37,569 bases of DNA from Bacteroidota bacterium (GTDB taxonomy: Bacteria; Bacteroidota; Bacteroidia; AKYH767-A; OLB10): contig JADJMG010000021.1 of NCBI GenBank assembly GCA_016709725.1, forward strand, positions 1-37,569, written 5' to 3'. Of this stretch, positions 8,309 through 17,883 are shown one piece after another; position 1 is the stretch's first letter, and each line of letters begins with the position of its first letter. Both the position numbers and the translations under genes were made by a program. The notes under the pieces were generated by a model that was not told the origin of the DNA, made no database searches, and saw only the letters and a list, made by a program, of their open reading frames with translations.

Positions 8309-8463
8309 ATAGCCTCTCCCCTCGCGAGGCATCGCGACCCTCTCCAGGGGAGAGGGGCGCGGAAAGTTTGGTTTATTCCTTTTATTCTTTTCTTTAAAGA
8401 ACAATTAATATTAATCTATACAAAATTCTAAAAAAAATAGCCCCTCTCCCCTGGAGAGGGGTT
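8309..8463. repeat. Inverted pair of palindromic GC-rich elements
   Basis: The left element contains CCTCTCCAGGGGAGAGG and the right one (near 8442-8462) CCCTCTCCCCTGGAGAGGG; they are reverse complements of each other around an 80-base AT-rich centre. Beside the left copy lies CCTCGCGAGGCATCGCGACC, the inverse of modules near 8696 and 8821. Each forms a strong short hairpin. This arrangement resembles REP/BIME elements of other bacteria. No gene is present here; the open frame running into it from the amylase gene is repeat sequence. Confidence 0.75.
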
Positions 8464-8905
8464 GGGGAGAGGCTTGAATATTATGGATTGTGTAAAGCAT
8501 TAATCAATCACTATAAATTTTGAAATTTTCAAAGGATGATAAATACAATGCCCCCATAAAGGTCCCTATTGATCGTTTTGGGGAGAGGCTTGAATATTAT
8601 GGATTGCGAAAAGTATTATTCAATCCTTATAATTATTATATTTTAGAAGAAGTGACAAATGCTACCCAACTCTATAGGTTCCAATAGAGGATCACGATGC
8701 CTCGTGAGGGGAGAGGCTTGAATATTATGGATTGCGAAAAGTATTATTCAATCCTTATAATTATTATATTTTAGAAGAAGTGACAAATGCTACCCAACTC
8801 TATAGATCCCGAAAGATGGTCGCGAGGCATCTCGAGGGGAGAGGCTTGAATATTATTGAATTGCAAAAAGTATTAATCAATCTTTATAATTATTTTATTC
8901 GTTTT
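8464..8905. repeat. Four tandem units of ~116-128 bp
   Basis: GAGAGGCTTGAATATTATGG or a close variant recurs at 8467, 8583, 8711 and 8839 (spacings 116, 128, 128). Units 2 and 3 are almost identical over about 98 bases, including AAAAGTATTATTCAATCC and GTGACAAATGCTACCC; unit 1 diverges after about 45 bases and unit 4 is partial. The joints carry the variable CG-rich module (for example CGATGCCTCGTGAGGGG and CGCGAGGCATCTCGAGGGG). Short frames across the units are not real genes. The array separates the amylase from the beta-barrel gene. Confidence 0.85.
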
Positions 8906-8931
8906 TCAAGTTTATGGATTATTAAGGCAAT

Positions 8932-9657
8932 CTAAAAAGAGAAAAGAAGGGTTGCAAAAAAATCAATACTGCTACCATCTGGTTCAAATATGTCTTTCGT
9001 TAAATTGTAGCCTAACAAGTCGCTCTCCGATAAAGAAATCCCATTGGAACTTGCTTTGTCCAAATCGTATTGAAGGTAGGTATAACGAAAGCCAATGTTG
9101 CCACCCAACGGACCTTCTGCATTCCAAATCAAAAAATTTACCTCGGCAATACCACCAATGGCAGGCTTGTAGTAGTATTTGTTTAATGCTCCATCTGGAA
9201 TTTTGGTGGTGTTAAATTTAAATTTCCCTTCCAAGCTAATGTCTACACCGCCTCCCACAAGGATTGCCATTTCATTGTTATTAAAAAAGAAAGCTCTTTT
9301 TAAAGAAGGGATATAATTCCAGTTGTTGAAATTGCCTTTTGCATTGCTTAGCGTTGGCATTAGAGATGTAAAATGGTAGTTTACTTCATTGCCTAAGATC
9401 CATTTAGCGGAGACGGAGTTAATAAAATTTATACCAATCCACATTCCTCCCCCAGCACTTATTTTTACTTTGTCATTTTTTTCTGTAACAATGCCAGTAT
9501 CGAAACTGCGAAAGCCAACACCAATTGAACCGGAGAGTCCGATGGAAGAGGGGATAATTATTTTGCTTTTTTTTGCATCGTTTTGCTGACTGAACGCTTG
9601 GTTACAGTAAGCGAAATTAAATAAGACAATAATTACTATCCATTTTTTCATGTTCAT
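8932..9657 (-). CDS. Secreted outer-membrane beta-barrel protein
   Basis: A 241-residue protein with a clear signal peptide: MNMKKW, a hydrophobic core, and a likely cleavage after QAFS before QQNDAKK. The mature part is built of alternating polar and hydrophobic residues with many Gly and aromatic positions (GSIGVGFRSF, GGGMWIGINF, GGNIGFRYTYLQYDL) and ends FFATLLFSF, a terminal Phe as expected for BAM-assembled barrels. The size suggests an 8-stranded porin-like fold. I see no specific family motif. It stands alone between the tandem array and a divergent gene more than 200 bases away. Confidence 0.7.
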   Translation of the reverse strand: MNMKKWIVIIVLFNFAYCNQAFSQQNDAKKSKIIIPSSIGLSGSIGVGFRSFDTGIVTEKNDKVKISAGGGMWIGINFINSVSAKWILGNEVNYHFTSLMPTLSNAKGNFNNWNYIPSLKRAFFFNNNEMAILVGGGVDISLEGKFKFNTTKIPDGALNKYYYKPAIGGIAEVNFLIWNAEGPLGGNIGFRYTYLQYDLDKASSNGISLSESDLLGYNLTKDIFEPDGSSIDFFATLLFSF

Positions 9658-9868
9658 GAGTATCGCAATTTACAAAGCAACTTGCATTTGTGACCATCTT
9701 CAATGATTTCTGTCATTCGGTTAGTTGATATAAAGTACATAGAAGTTGAGATTTTTTTGAGATTTGTTATTCAAATATAAAGTGATTTTCATGTCATTAA
9801 ATTAAATTTAACGAGTATTAAATCTAATAATATGTTATTTTAGCCACTGATTCATCATATTAAATCAT

Positions 9869-10228
9869 TTGATTTTGGCTGAAAAAAAGAAATACGACTT
9901 TACCTTTTTCGAGGACGTTCATGCCGTAGCCCGACTCATCCCTAAAGGAAGAGTTACTTCGTATGGAGCGATTGAAAAGTATTTGGGTGCGGCAAAATCT
10001 GCGCGTATGGTAGGTTGGGCGATGAATGCCGCGCATGGTGTCACTCCGCCCGTTCCGGCGCAACGTGTGGTAAATCGCAATGGACTCTTATCTGGCAAGC
10101 ATCATTTTGGGGAAGTGGATGCCATGGAAAAAATGTTGAAGAAGGATGGTGTGGAGGTGAAAAATGATCAGGTGGTTCGGTTTAAGGAACTTTTTTGGGA
10201 TCCGATGATTGAATTGGAAGTGAAGTAA
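9869..10228 (+). CDS. Alkyltransferase-like (MGMT-family) protein lacking the acceptor cysteine
   Basis: A 119-residue protein equivalent to the C-terminal DNA-binding domain of O6-alkylguanine-DNA alkyltransferases. RLIPKGRVTSYGAIEKYLGA is the helix-turn-helix entry with the conserved Tyr, and ARMVGWAMNAA holds the arginine finger. The acceptor motif PCHRV is replaced by PAQRV, so Cys is Ala and His is Gln; alkyl transfer is therefore impossible. Alkyltransferase-like proteins of this type bind O6-alkylguanine and hand the lesion to nucleotide excision repair. The tail RFKELFWDPMIELE is typical of Bacteroidota members as I remember them. There is no ATG; the frame opens at TTG 9869, and a second TTG at 9875 is equally possible. 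Confidence 0.85.
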   Translation: MILAEKKKYDFTFFEDVHAVARLIPKGRVTSYGAIEKYLGAAKSARMVGWAMNAAHGVTPPVPAQRVVNRNGLLSGKHHFGEVDAMEKMLKKDGVEVKNDQVVRFKELFWDPMIELEVK

Positions 10229-10487
10229 AGTTGAATACATTATTTTATGTATTACCAATTTTCTTAATGTTCATTTCAAACTTCGATAATATTTTTTTTG
10301 ATTATGAAACAATAAGCCATATGTAGTATTTTGAAATTTTGAATGATAAATTTTCAGTAATTCAGAAAAAATAATCAATTTTCTAGTCAATATTAATTGC
10401 GGACAACGTATTTTTATTGCTTCATTAATTGTTGGTACTTGATGATGAAGTACCTCATTCTCGAACTTAATATAAAAATTGATTGTT

Positions 10488-11965
10488 ATGAAATCTTCTG
10501 TAAAATTACTATTGTTTGTTTTCGTGTTTGTTATTTCCAAAAGTGTTTGGTCGCAATCAACCATGAAGTGTACTACTCAACATTTCGCAAATGAGAATGT
10601 TCATTCTAAGAATCCAATTTATCCATCTCCTGCCTATCTAACTAATGTACAGTTTACGGGTGACAATTGCATCTCCCCGCAAGAAGAAGCAGCGGCCATT
10701 GCGGAAATTAAAAAGAATAGAGCTTTGTTGAGTAAAGCTGGTAAAATCAATTTGCAAACTGCTTCCGTCCCTCATCCCAATTTTATTTGGCCCGTGCGTT
10801 CGAAAACAGGATTTGTTGATTATGGATATTATACCGTCAATTTTTTAGTCGATCATAATCCATCTTACAACAATAATTTGCTCGATTACAATTGTGGAAA
10901 CCGAACCTATGATTGGGCTTCTGGAAATCATAAAGGCACGGATATTATCCTTTGGCCATATGCTTGGCGTCGAATGGATGAGGGCGTCATGGAAGTGGTA
11001 GCCGCCGCACCCGGCGTCATTGTGAGTAAGATTGATGGTAATTTCGATCGAGTTGTCAGAATGCTGGAGCTGGTACCGCCAATGCAATTCATGTACAACA
11101 TTCCGATGGTTCTATAGCATGGTATTGGCATTTTAAATCGGGAAGCGTAACTCCAAAAGTAGTGGGCGATTCTGTAGTAGCAGGCGAATATCTTGGAACT
11201 GCTGGAAGTTCGGGAAGTAGTAGCTGGCCTCATTTGCATTTTCAAGTGTCGGATTCAGCCATGAACTTGATTGATCCTTGGGATGGCAGTTGTAATTCAA
11301 TCAATGCAGGTAACTCTTGGTGGCAAACACAGCAGCCCTATAATGTGCCAAGCGTAAATCGAATTTGTACAAAGCGTACAGAAGTTGATTACTATAGTTG
11401 TCCAACCCCTGAACTTACGCTGGAAAAAGATACTTTTAATTTGGGTGATTCATTGTGGCTGTGGCTTTATACTCGTGATTTGGCCTTGAATTCTTCTATG
11501 CAATTGAATTTATTAAATCCTGCCAATCAAAATGTTTTGAATTGGAATTTTACAGTACCTTGGGCTACTATTGCGACTTCATATGTGAGATGGTATTATG
11601 TGGTGGATCCTTGGTTTGTGCCAGGTTGGTGGACGTTTGAAGCGGTGTATAATGGGACTACATATCAGCATCAATTTTATATCACAGGCGGAACAGCAGG
11701 AATTGAAAGCAATGCGTCGAAGAGTAATTTCTTGATTTATCCGAATCCAAGCAACCATTCGATTACATTAAAGGGAATGAATTATTCTCCCGGTGATAAA
11801 TTGAATATTTCTGATGCAATTGGACAGACTCTGCGAACCATCGAATTTAATATTCACGGCGAAGATCCACTTATTGAAACGAATGAATTAGTGAATGGTG
11901 TTTATTTTATTCATTTTGTTGCCGATGGTCGAGTTATTACACAAAAATTTGTAGTTCAGCACTAA
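10488..11965 (+). CDS. Type IX secreted M23-family metalloendopeptidase, one frameshift
   Basis: A zinc peptidase expected to cleave peptidoglycan cross-links or Gly-rich peptides outside the cell. Start at ATG 10488 (MKSSVKLL), followed by a signal peptide ending near SVWSQ. The M23 core has HKGTDI (HxxxD zinc ligands), AIHVQH and, after the break, WPHLHFQVSD (HxH ligand). A beta-sandwich region follows (about 11400-11690), and the protein ends with a type IX sorting domain: LIYPNPSNHSITLKG through VNGVYFIHF to the end. The frame breaks near 11050: adding one base there joins GNFDR to CQNAGAGTANAIHVQHSDG. Everything else is intact, so a sequencing error is plausible. About 250 bases upstream are AT-rich without a recognisable promoter. 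Confidence 0.85.
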
Positions 11966-12024
11966 AATATGAACTTCAATTAATGGGGTTTTTACTTTAA
12001 AATTATTCAATATTTCTTCCGGAT

Positions 12025-12058
12025 TTGAATTTTCTAGACTTAGAATGCGTTAAGTTTG
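12025..12058 (+). promoter_or_regulatory. Bacteroidota promoter for the patatin gene
   Basis: TTG at 12025-12027, a 23-base spacer, then TAAGTTTG at 12051-12058, matching TTG-N17-23-TAnnTTTG. The ATG follows 10 bases later, so the leader would be only a few bases long. Confidence 0.6.
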
Positions 12059-12068
12059 CAGGGATTCT

Positions 12069-12826
12069 ATGAAAAATGTTCAGGTTTGTCTTTCGGGCGG
12101 TGGAGCGCGTGGTTTTGCTCATTTGGGTGTTGTGGAAGCCTTAAAAGAAATGGGTATTGAAATTTCCCGTTACAGTGGAACCAGCGCTGGTGCCATGGCA
12201 GGTGCTTTTTAGCTGCCGGATATGAACCCCGTGTGGTATTGGATTTGCTCGTGGAGAATAAAATTTTCAGAATGTTTCGGGGTGCTTTTAGTCGCGGAAT
12301 TTTGAAGATGGATAAAGTGGAAACATTTTTCGAGCAGCATTTACCTGCTACTTTTGATGGATTCAAAATTCCCATATTCGTTGCCGTTACTGATATTTTA
12401 TCGGGAAAAGTATACTACATCAACGATGGAGATGTGAAGCCTGTTATATTAGGTTCATGCTCTATTCCTGGACTTTTTAAACCCGTAAAGTATAAGCAAA
12501 TGTTGTTGGTGGATGGTGGTGTACTGAATAATTTGCCCGTCGAGCCTTTGCAACATTTTAAGGATCCTATTGTTGGAGTGCATGTAAACCCAGTAGGAGA
12601 AATCACCAAAGTATCGTCAACATGGTCGGTGTTGGAACGTACTTTTCACTTGGGTGTGTTTAGTAATACCGTTTATCGTGAAGCAAAATGTGCAGTCCTT
12701 ATCGAGCCCAATGAGCTGAAGAACACCAAAGTTTTTGATTATAAGAAGGCGAAGGATTTTTATACAATTGGCTATAATCAAGTGATGAGTCAGAGTCAAG
12801 AAATACTCGAAAAACTATCTAAATAG
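12069..12826 (+). CDS. Patatin-like phospholipase, one frameshift
   Basis: A lipid acyl hydrolase with a Ser-Asp dyad. From ATG 12069 the protein opens MKNVQVCLSGGGARGFAHLG, where SGGGARG is the oxyanion glycine loop; the nucleophile elbow is YSGTSAGAMAG (GxSxG), and the catalytic Asp is in LLVDGGVLNNLPVEPL. Total length is about 252 residues, typical for small bacterial RssA-like patatins, with no signal peptide. The frame hits a stop in a run of five T at 12206-12210; one more T gives AGAFLAAGYEPRVVLDLL and joins the two halves. Catalytic residues lie on both sides of the break, so if the shift is real the enzyme is dead. Confidence 0.88.
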
Positions 12827-12841
12827 CAAGATGTCAATTGC

Positions 12842-12872
12842 TTGGCTATTCGGTCTCGTAAAACTATCTTTG
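12842..12872 (+). promoter_or_regulatory. Bacteroidota promoter for the acyl-CoA carboxylase gene
   Basis: TTG at 12842-12844, 20 bases, then TATCTTTG at 12865-12872: a full match to the -33/-7 consensus. It starts just after the patatin stop, so the carboxylase has its own promoter. Confidence 0.65.
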
Positions 12873-12895
12873 CAGTATAATTAATAGATGCAGGA

Positions 12896-14542
12896 ATGCA
12901 GGATGCTATGGCTCAAAATATTGAATTTAATAAAAACGAAGATCTCAATAAATTACTTTTAAGTTCTTTACAACAAAGATTGCAAGGTGTTTATGAAGGC
13001 GGCGGGAAGAAGAGTGCCGAGAAACAAAAGGAAAAAGGTAAACTTTTAGCGCGTGAGCGAATAGCTTATTTGTTAGATAAAGATGCTGCACAAATTGAAA
13101 TTGGTGCTTTAGCCGCTGATGGAATGTATCAAGATGTGGGCGGATGTCCTTCTGCGGGAGTGGTAGTCGTTATCGGTTATATTTCGGGTCGGCAATGTAT
13201 TGTGGTGGCCAACGATGCGACTGTTAAGGCAGGTGCATGGTTTCCTATGACCGCAAAAAAGAATTTGCGCGCACAGGAAATTGCCATGGAAAACCGTTTG
13301 CCAATCGTTTATTTGGTGGACAGTGCCGGTGTGTTTTTGCCGATGCAAGATGAAATTTTTCCCGATAAAGAACACTTCGGAAGAATTTTTAGAAATAATG
13401 CCGTGATGAGTTCCATGGGCATCATTCAAATTGCGGCCATCATGGGTTCTTGTGTTGCAGGCGGAGCCTATCTTCCTATCATGAGTGATGAAGCGATGAT
13501 TGTAGACAAAACAGGCTCTGTGTTTTTGGCGGGATCGTATCTCGTGAAATCGGCCATTGGTGAAGATGTGGACAATGAAACCTTAGGAGGTGCTACTACG
13601 CAAAGTGAAATTTCAGGAGTAACGGATAATAAATTTCCCGACGACGAAAGTTGTTTGGATTATATAAAACGCGTTTTTTCAAAGTTAGGTCGCTTGCCCG
13701 ATGCTGGTTTTGATAGAGCAGAAGCAGCCAATCCGAAGAAAGACGAGAAAGAAATTTTTGGCATCATTCCCGAAGCGCGCGATAAGCAATATGATATGCT
13801 CGAAATTATTCATCGCTTGGTTGACAACAGCGAATTCGATGAGTACAAAGATAAATATGGTCAAACGATTTTATGCGGCTATGCTCGTGTAGATGGATGG
13901 GCCGTGGGGATTGTGGCGAATCAACGCAAAGTAGTGAAGAGTAAAAAAGGTGAAATGCAAATCGGTGGTGTGATTTTTAGTGATAGCGCCGATAAAGCTG
14001 CGCGATTTATTATGAATTGCAATCAACGAAAAATTCCGTTGATCTTTGTGCAAGATGTAACTGGATTTATGGTAGGATCGCGCTCGGAGCAAGGCGGAAT
14101 CATTAAAGACGGAGCGAAGTTAGTGAGTGCTGTTGCCAATTCAGTAGTGCCTAAATTTACCATCATCATTGGAAATTCTTTTGGTGCTGGAAATTATGCA
14201 ATGTGTGGTAAAGCGTACGATCCACGATTAATTTTCGCTTGGCCGAGTGCACAAATTGCAGTGATGGGCGGAGCACAATCGGCAAAAACGATTTTGCAAA
14301 TTCAAACCGCAACGTTGAAAGCAAAAGGAAAAGAATTTACCGAGGAAGAAGAGAATGCACTCTTGAAAAAAATCACCGATCGTTATAATGAACAGATGTC
14401 GGCGTATTATGCTGCATCCCGTTTATGGGTGGATGCCATCATCGATCCATTAGAAACGCGTAAGTGGATTTCCATGGGAATAGAAATGGCGAACCATGCA
14501 CCCATCGAAAAGCAATTTAATGTAGGCATCATTCAAACATAA
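12896..14542 (+). CDS. Acyl-CoA carboxylase beta subunit, methylcrotonyl-CoA carboxylase type
   Basis: Carboxyltransferase subunit that moves CO2 from biotin to an acyl-CoA. The N-terminal crotonase-like half has GKLLARERIAYLLD, VYLVDSAGVFLPMQDEIF, PDKEHFGRIFRNNAVMSS and MGSCVAGGAYLPIMSDE; the C-terminal half has IPLIFVQDVTGFMVG and ending motifs AVMGGAQSAKTI and WVDAIIDPLETR. The DKEHFGRIF block resembles methylcrotonyl-CoA carboxylase beta (leucine breakdown) more than propionyl-CoA carboxylase, but specificity is not proven. Length (548) is normal. The start may be 12896 or the ATG at 12908 (MAQNIEFN). The biotin-carrying alpha subunit is not nearby. A hexapeptide-repeat protein follows after 47 bases and may share the transcript. 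Confidence 0.95.
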   Translation: MQDAMAQNIEFNKNEDLNKLLLSSLQQRLQGVYEGGGKKSAEKQKEKGKLLARERIAYLLDKDAAQIEIGALAADGMYQDVGGCPSAGVVVVIGYISGRQCIVVANDATVKAGAWFPMTAKKNLRAQEIAMENRLPIVYLVDSAGVFLPMQDEIFPDKEHFGRIFRNNAVMSSMGIIQIAAIMGSCVAGGAYLPIMSDEAMIVDKTGSVFLAGSYLVKSAIGEDVDNETLGGATTQSEISGVTDNKFPDDESCLDYIKRVFSKLGRLPDAGFDRAEAANPKKDEKEIFGIIPEARDKQYDMLEIIHRLVDNSEFDEYKDKYGQTILCGYARVDGWAVGIVANQRKVVKSKKGEMQIGGVIFSDSADKAARFIMNCNQRKIPLIFVQDVTGFMVGSRSEQGGIIKDGAKLVSAVANSVVPKFTIIIGNSFGAGNYAMCGKAYDPRLIFAWPSAQIAVMGGAQSAKTILQIQTATLKAKGKEFTEEEENALLKKITDRYNEQMSAYYAASRLWVDAIIDPLETRKWISMGIEMANHAPIEKQFNVGIIQT

Positions 14543-14589
14543 TTTTTTTGTGTAGATGGATCCATCTAAAAAAAATAAAACAATAGTGC

Positions 14590-15201
14590 ATGGCAAATAT
14601 CTTTGAGTTCAATGGTTATCGTCCCGTAATTCACGAGAGTGCATTCGTGCATCCCAATGCAACGGTTACTGGAAATGTAATCATTGGTAAGAAGGTGTAC
14701 ATCGGTCCGGGCGCTGCTATTCGTGGCGATTGGGGCGCTATCATTATTGAAGATGGTTGCAACGTTCAAGAAAATTGTACCATACACATGTTTCCCGGCG
14801 TGACCGTTCATCTAAAGGAAGGAGCGCATATTGGTCATGGTGCCATCATTCACGGTGCTACCATTGGGAAAAATGTGCTGGTCGGAATGAATGCTGTCGT
14901 GATGGATCGAGTGATCGTAGGAGATAATTCTTTAGTAGGTGCTTTGTGTTTTATTCCCGAAGGCATGCAAATTCCCGAGCGGAAAATAGTGGTTGGAAAT
15001 CCAGCCAAAATCATCAAAGACATCACCGATGAAATGATTGCTTGGAACACCAAAGGTACTCAATTGTATCAACAACTTCCAGAAGAGTTATACAAAACGC
15101 TAAAACCCTGCGAACCTTTGCGTGAAGTTCCGAAGGATCGAGTGGTGCAAGATGCGAATTACAATACCTGGAATCAGCAGAAAGAAAAAGATAGCTTGTG
15201 A
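14590..15201 (+). CDS. Left-handed beta-helix (hexapeptide) protein, gamma-carbonic anhydrase/PaaY-like
   Basis: A 203-residue trimeric beta-helix protein. Hexapeptide repeats run from about residue 12 to 140 (VIHESAFVHPNATVTGNVII, VYIGPGAAIRGDWG, VQENCTIHMFPG, GAHIGHGAIIHGATIG, NVLVGMNAVVMDR). The histidines of CTIHMFPG and HIGHGAIIHG sit where zinc ligands lie in the gamma-carbonic anhydrase fold. The C-terminal LKPCEPLREVPKDR resembles PaaY/CaiE-type proteins, which hydrolyse or handle CoA thioesters. Its place straight after an acyl-CoA carboxylase fits an acyl-CoA-linked or CO2-linked role, but that is inference. The next gene starts 32 bases after its stop. Confidence 0.85.
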   Translation: MANIFEFNGYRPVIHESAFVHPNATVTGNVIIGKKVYIGPGAAIRGDWGAIIIEDGCNVQENCTIHMFPGVTVHLKEGAHIGHGAIIHGATIGKNVLVGMNAVVMDRVIVGDNSLVGALCFIPEGMQIPERKIVVGNPAKIIKDITDEMIAWNTKGTQLYQQLPEELYKTLKPCEPLREVPKDRVVQDANYNTWNQQKEKDSL

Positions 15202-15233
15202 GCATAAGTAAGAATCAGTATATTTATAGACGA

Positions 15234-16331
15234 ATGAAAATATGGATCGCAGTGGTATTTGTTTTTGTGTTGAGTGTTGCCAAGGTGCAAGCACAAATTC
15301 CCGTTATCCTTCGCGTGACCGCCGCCGAGCAAGCCGATAGCATTGGTTGTAATTTTGTGCAGGAGTTATGTCGAATAACCTACGATGCCATCCTCAGTGG
15401 AAATGTAAAACTCTGGAATTCGTCGAACAAGGAATTTCACATCATCGCACAAAGTTTAAAAGAGATTGATGCTAGTGCCAATACTTCTTTTTTAAATCAA
15501 GAAGTGATTTTTATTTATGAGATGTGGAGTAATTCCAATAAGGAATTGAAGAGTACTACCAGCGGATTTTTATTTGCAAATCGAAATTCGAAGGGCGAAG
15601 ACGTGGAATACGGCTATGTAGAGTATACCGACTTACAAGAGTTTTTAATGCGTGAAAGAGTAATCACCAATGCCAACGGAAATTTTAATTCCAACTTAGC
15701 AAGTTTTCTGAATTCTAAAAATTATAATTATCAGTTCTTGCAATTTGCAGGTAAGGTAATCAATAATATAACGGATTCGAAAAAAATTCGTGATGAGTAT
15801 ATCGGAAATCAGCGATTTAATATCAGTGCATTTACGTTGAATGAAGTGCCTCAAAAATTGGTAGTATGGACCTTAGATAAATCAACAGAAGCTCCGAGTG
15901 AGAAAGTAAATCATGGAAATGAACTGTTGACGGCAATAAACGAATATCTAAAAAACAATCAAGAGGTCTTTTTTAATTTGGGTGCCGACAAGTTGCCCAA
16001 CTTTACGCAGAAAACCAAATGGAAAGTAACCAAGATTGAAGTAAATGAATTGTGGAAGCGAGTAGGAGGGGATATCCTCTATGATCCTTTAGGACTCATC
16101 ATTTACATCAATGATACTCCCTTGAGTGAAATTCCGTATAAGGATTTGTTGAAGTTAGAGATAAAGGTCAATAATCTTCTCCTCATCAATTATATCCGAC
16201 TCAAGGATTTCAATTACGTAATTCGTAAAATCAATCAGCAAGAGATTACACGAAGTCAGAGCTATTTGTATCAAAAGGCTTTGATTCAAAGTCCTTGGAA
16301 TAAGCTGACCTATTTTGTGGAGAATTATTAG
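15234..16331 (+). CDS. Secreted protein of unknown function
   Basis: About 365 residues from ATG 15234 (MKIWIAVVFVFVL), with a signal peptide ending near KVQAQ. A GTG at 15198 overlapping the previous stop would add 12 polar residues before the signal and is less likely. The mature part has two-fold hints: GNVKLWNSSNKEFHI near the N-terminus and GDILYDPLGLIIYINDTPL nearer the end, each followed by Leu-rich helical sequence. No cysteine motif, sorting domain or barrel signature is seen; it is probably periplasmic. It follows the hexapeptide protein closely in the same orientation. I considered a GldN-like role in type IX secretion but could not support it. Confidence 0.65.
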   Translation: MKIWIAVVFVFVLSVAKVQAQIPVILRVTAAEQADSIGCNFVQELCRITYDAILSGNVKLWNSSNKEFHIIAQSLKEIDASANTSFLNQEVIFIYEMWSNSNKELKSTTSGFLFANRNSKGEDVEYGYVEYTDLQEFLMRERVITNANGNFNSNLASFLNSKNYNYQFLQFAGKVINNITDSKKIRDEYIGNQRFNISAFTLNEVPQKLVVWTLDKSTEAPSEKVNHGNELLTAINEYLKNNQEVFFNLGADKLPNFTQKTKWKVTKIEVNELWKRVGGDILYDPLGLIIYINDTPLSEIPYKDLLKLEIKVNNLLLINYIRLKDFNYVIRKINQQEITRSQSYLYQKALIQSPWNKLTYFVENY

Positions 16332-16461
16332 CAAGTAAAATAAGACAGATATCATCAAAATTTAGCAAGATAATGGAGGACATTAATCTTATTTTTTTAA
16401 TTTCGTAACATCATTGAGGGGCTGCGTATAACCGCTCTCAATACACATAAAACCAATAAAG

Positions 16462-17867
16462 ATGACAAAAATTAAATTTGGAACCGATGGATGGAGAGCC
16501 ATCATTGCCGAAGATTTCACGGTTGAAAATGTAGCGCGTGTTGCGGAAGGAACCGCCAAGTGGTTATTGAAACAAAATGCGAAACCTAAAATTGTATTAG
16601 GTCATGATTGTCGTTTTGCAGGACAGCTTTTCTGTGAAACTGTAGCTCGTGTCATGTGTACATTGGGTGTGCAAGTAGACTTGTCCAAAATATTTGTGTC
16701 TACGCCCATGATTTCCTTAGGCGCTGTGAAGCTTAAAAAGATTTAGGAATCATCATCACGGCAAGTCATAATCCACCTTCGTATAATGGCTTTAAATTGA
16801 AAGGATCATTCGGTGGACCCTTACAACCATCTTTAGTGGCTGAAATTGAAGATTTGATACCTGAGAAATGCACTGTGAATTATGCATCCATCGACATATC
16901 AACCTTAGAAGCCAATGGTTCATTGACGTATGTTGATCTTGAGACGATGTATTGCGATCACGTAGAAGCCAACTTTGATCTTGATGCCATAAAAAAATCA
17001 GGATTGAATTTAGCTTTTGATGCGATGTATGGTTCAGGACAAAATGTGATGAAGCGCTTGATGCCTGATTTAACATTTTTGCACTGCGACTATAACCCCT
17101 CTTTCATGGGACAAGCGCCGGAGCCCATTCATAAAAACTTAACGGAGTTTTCTAATTTGATTAAGAACAGCGGAAAAATTGATTCTGGTTTAGTGACCGA
17201 TGGTGACGCAGATCGTTTAGGATTTTACGATGGCAAAGGAAATTTCGTCGACTCACATCATATCATTTTATTGTTGATTCACTATCTGCATAAGTATAAA
17301 GGTTTGGGCGGTAAAGTGTGTGTAGCGTTCTCAGCAACACCTAAAGTAGAGAAGTTATGCAAACACTACGGTCTCGAAATTGAAACCGTTAAAATCGGCT
17401 TTAAATACATTGCTGAAATCATGATTCATGAAGATGTATTATTAGGCGGAGAAGAGTCGGGTGGTATTGCCATTAAAGGACATATTCCCGAGCGCGATGG
17501 TATTTGGATGGGTCTCACCATTTGGGAATTCATGGCGAAGAGTGGCAAAACATTAAATGATTTAATTGACGAAGTGTATGCCATCGTTGGAAAATTTTCA
17601 TTCGAAAGAAACGACCTTCACATCAAGGAAGAAATCAAACAAAAAGTATTGGCCAATTGCAAGTCGGGCAATTATTCAAACTTCGGTAAATACAAAGTTG
17701 CCAAGGTGGAAGATCTCGACGGTTACAAATACTTTTTCGAAAACGGCGATTGGCTCATGATTCGCGCCTCGGGCACAGAGCCTGTTTTACGCACCTACGC
17801 CGAGTCAGGAACCAAGGAAGCCGCCTTCGACATTCTTAACGACGCGAAAGCAACGTTGTTGAATTAA
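16462..17867 (+). CDS. Phosphoglucomutase/phosphomannomutase, one frameshift
   Basis: Interconverts hexose 1- and 6-phosphates through a phosphoserine enzyme. KFGTDGWRAIIAEDFT opens domain 1; the active serine is in IIITASHNPPSYNGFKLK; the metal loop is VTDGDADRLGFYDG; the sugar-binding loop is LGGEESGGIAIKGH; and the phosphate-binding loop near the end is IRASGTEPVLRTY. All four domains are present and length (about 468) is normal. The frame breaks in a run of five A at 16735-16739; one added A gives KLKKDLGIIITASHNP. The active-site serine is just after the break, so a real shift would abolish activity. The leader at about 16412-16441 has a short imperfect hairpin. A terminator follows the gene. 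Confidence 0.92.
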
Positions 17868-17883
17868 TTCAATCTCACAAAGT

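Noticed and set aside
8231..8404. N-terminal extension of the amylase frame
   Set aside because: It reads through the palindromic repeat and AT-rich spacer; the GH13 barrel begins exactly at the ATG at 8230.
8732..8935. 67-codon plus-strand frame over the tandem units
   Set aside because: It is made of repeat sequence, has no family resemblance, and the same sequence in the neighbouring unit carries stops.
10271..10564. 97-codon minus-strand frame before the M23 gene
   Set aside because: It overlaps the signal peptide of the M23 gene, has AT-rich random composition and no recognisable features.
15234..16331. GldN/PorN-type gliding or type IX secretion component
   Set aside because: The overall plan was suggestive, but I could find no diagnostic motif and no other gld/por genes nearby.
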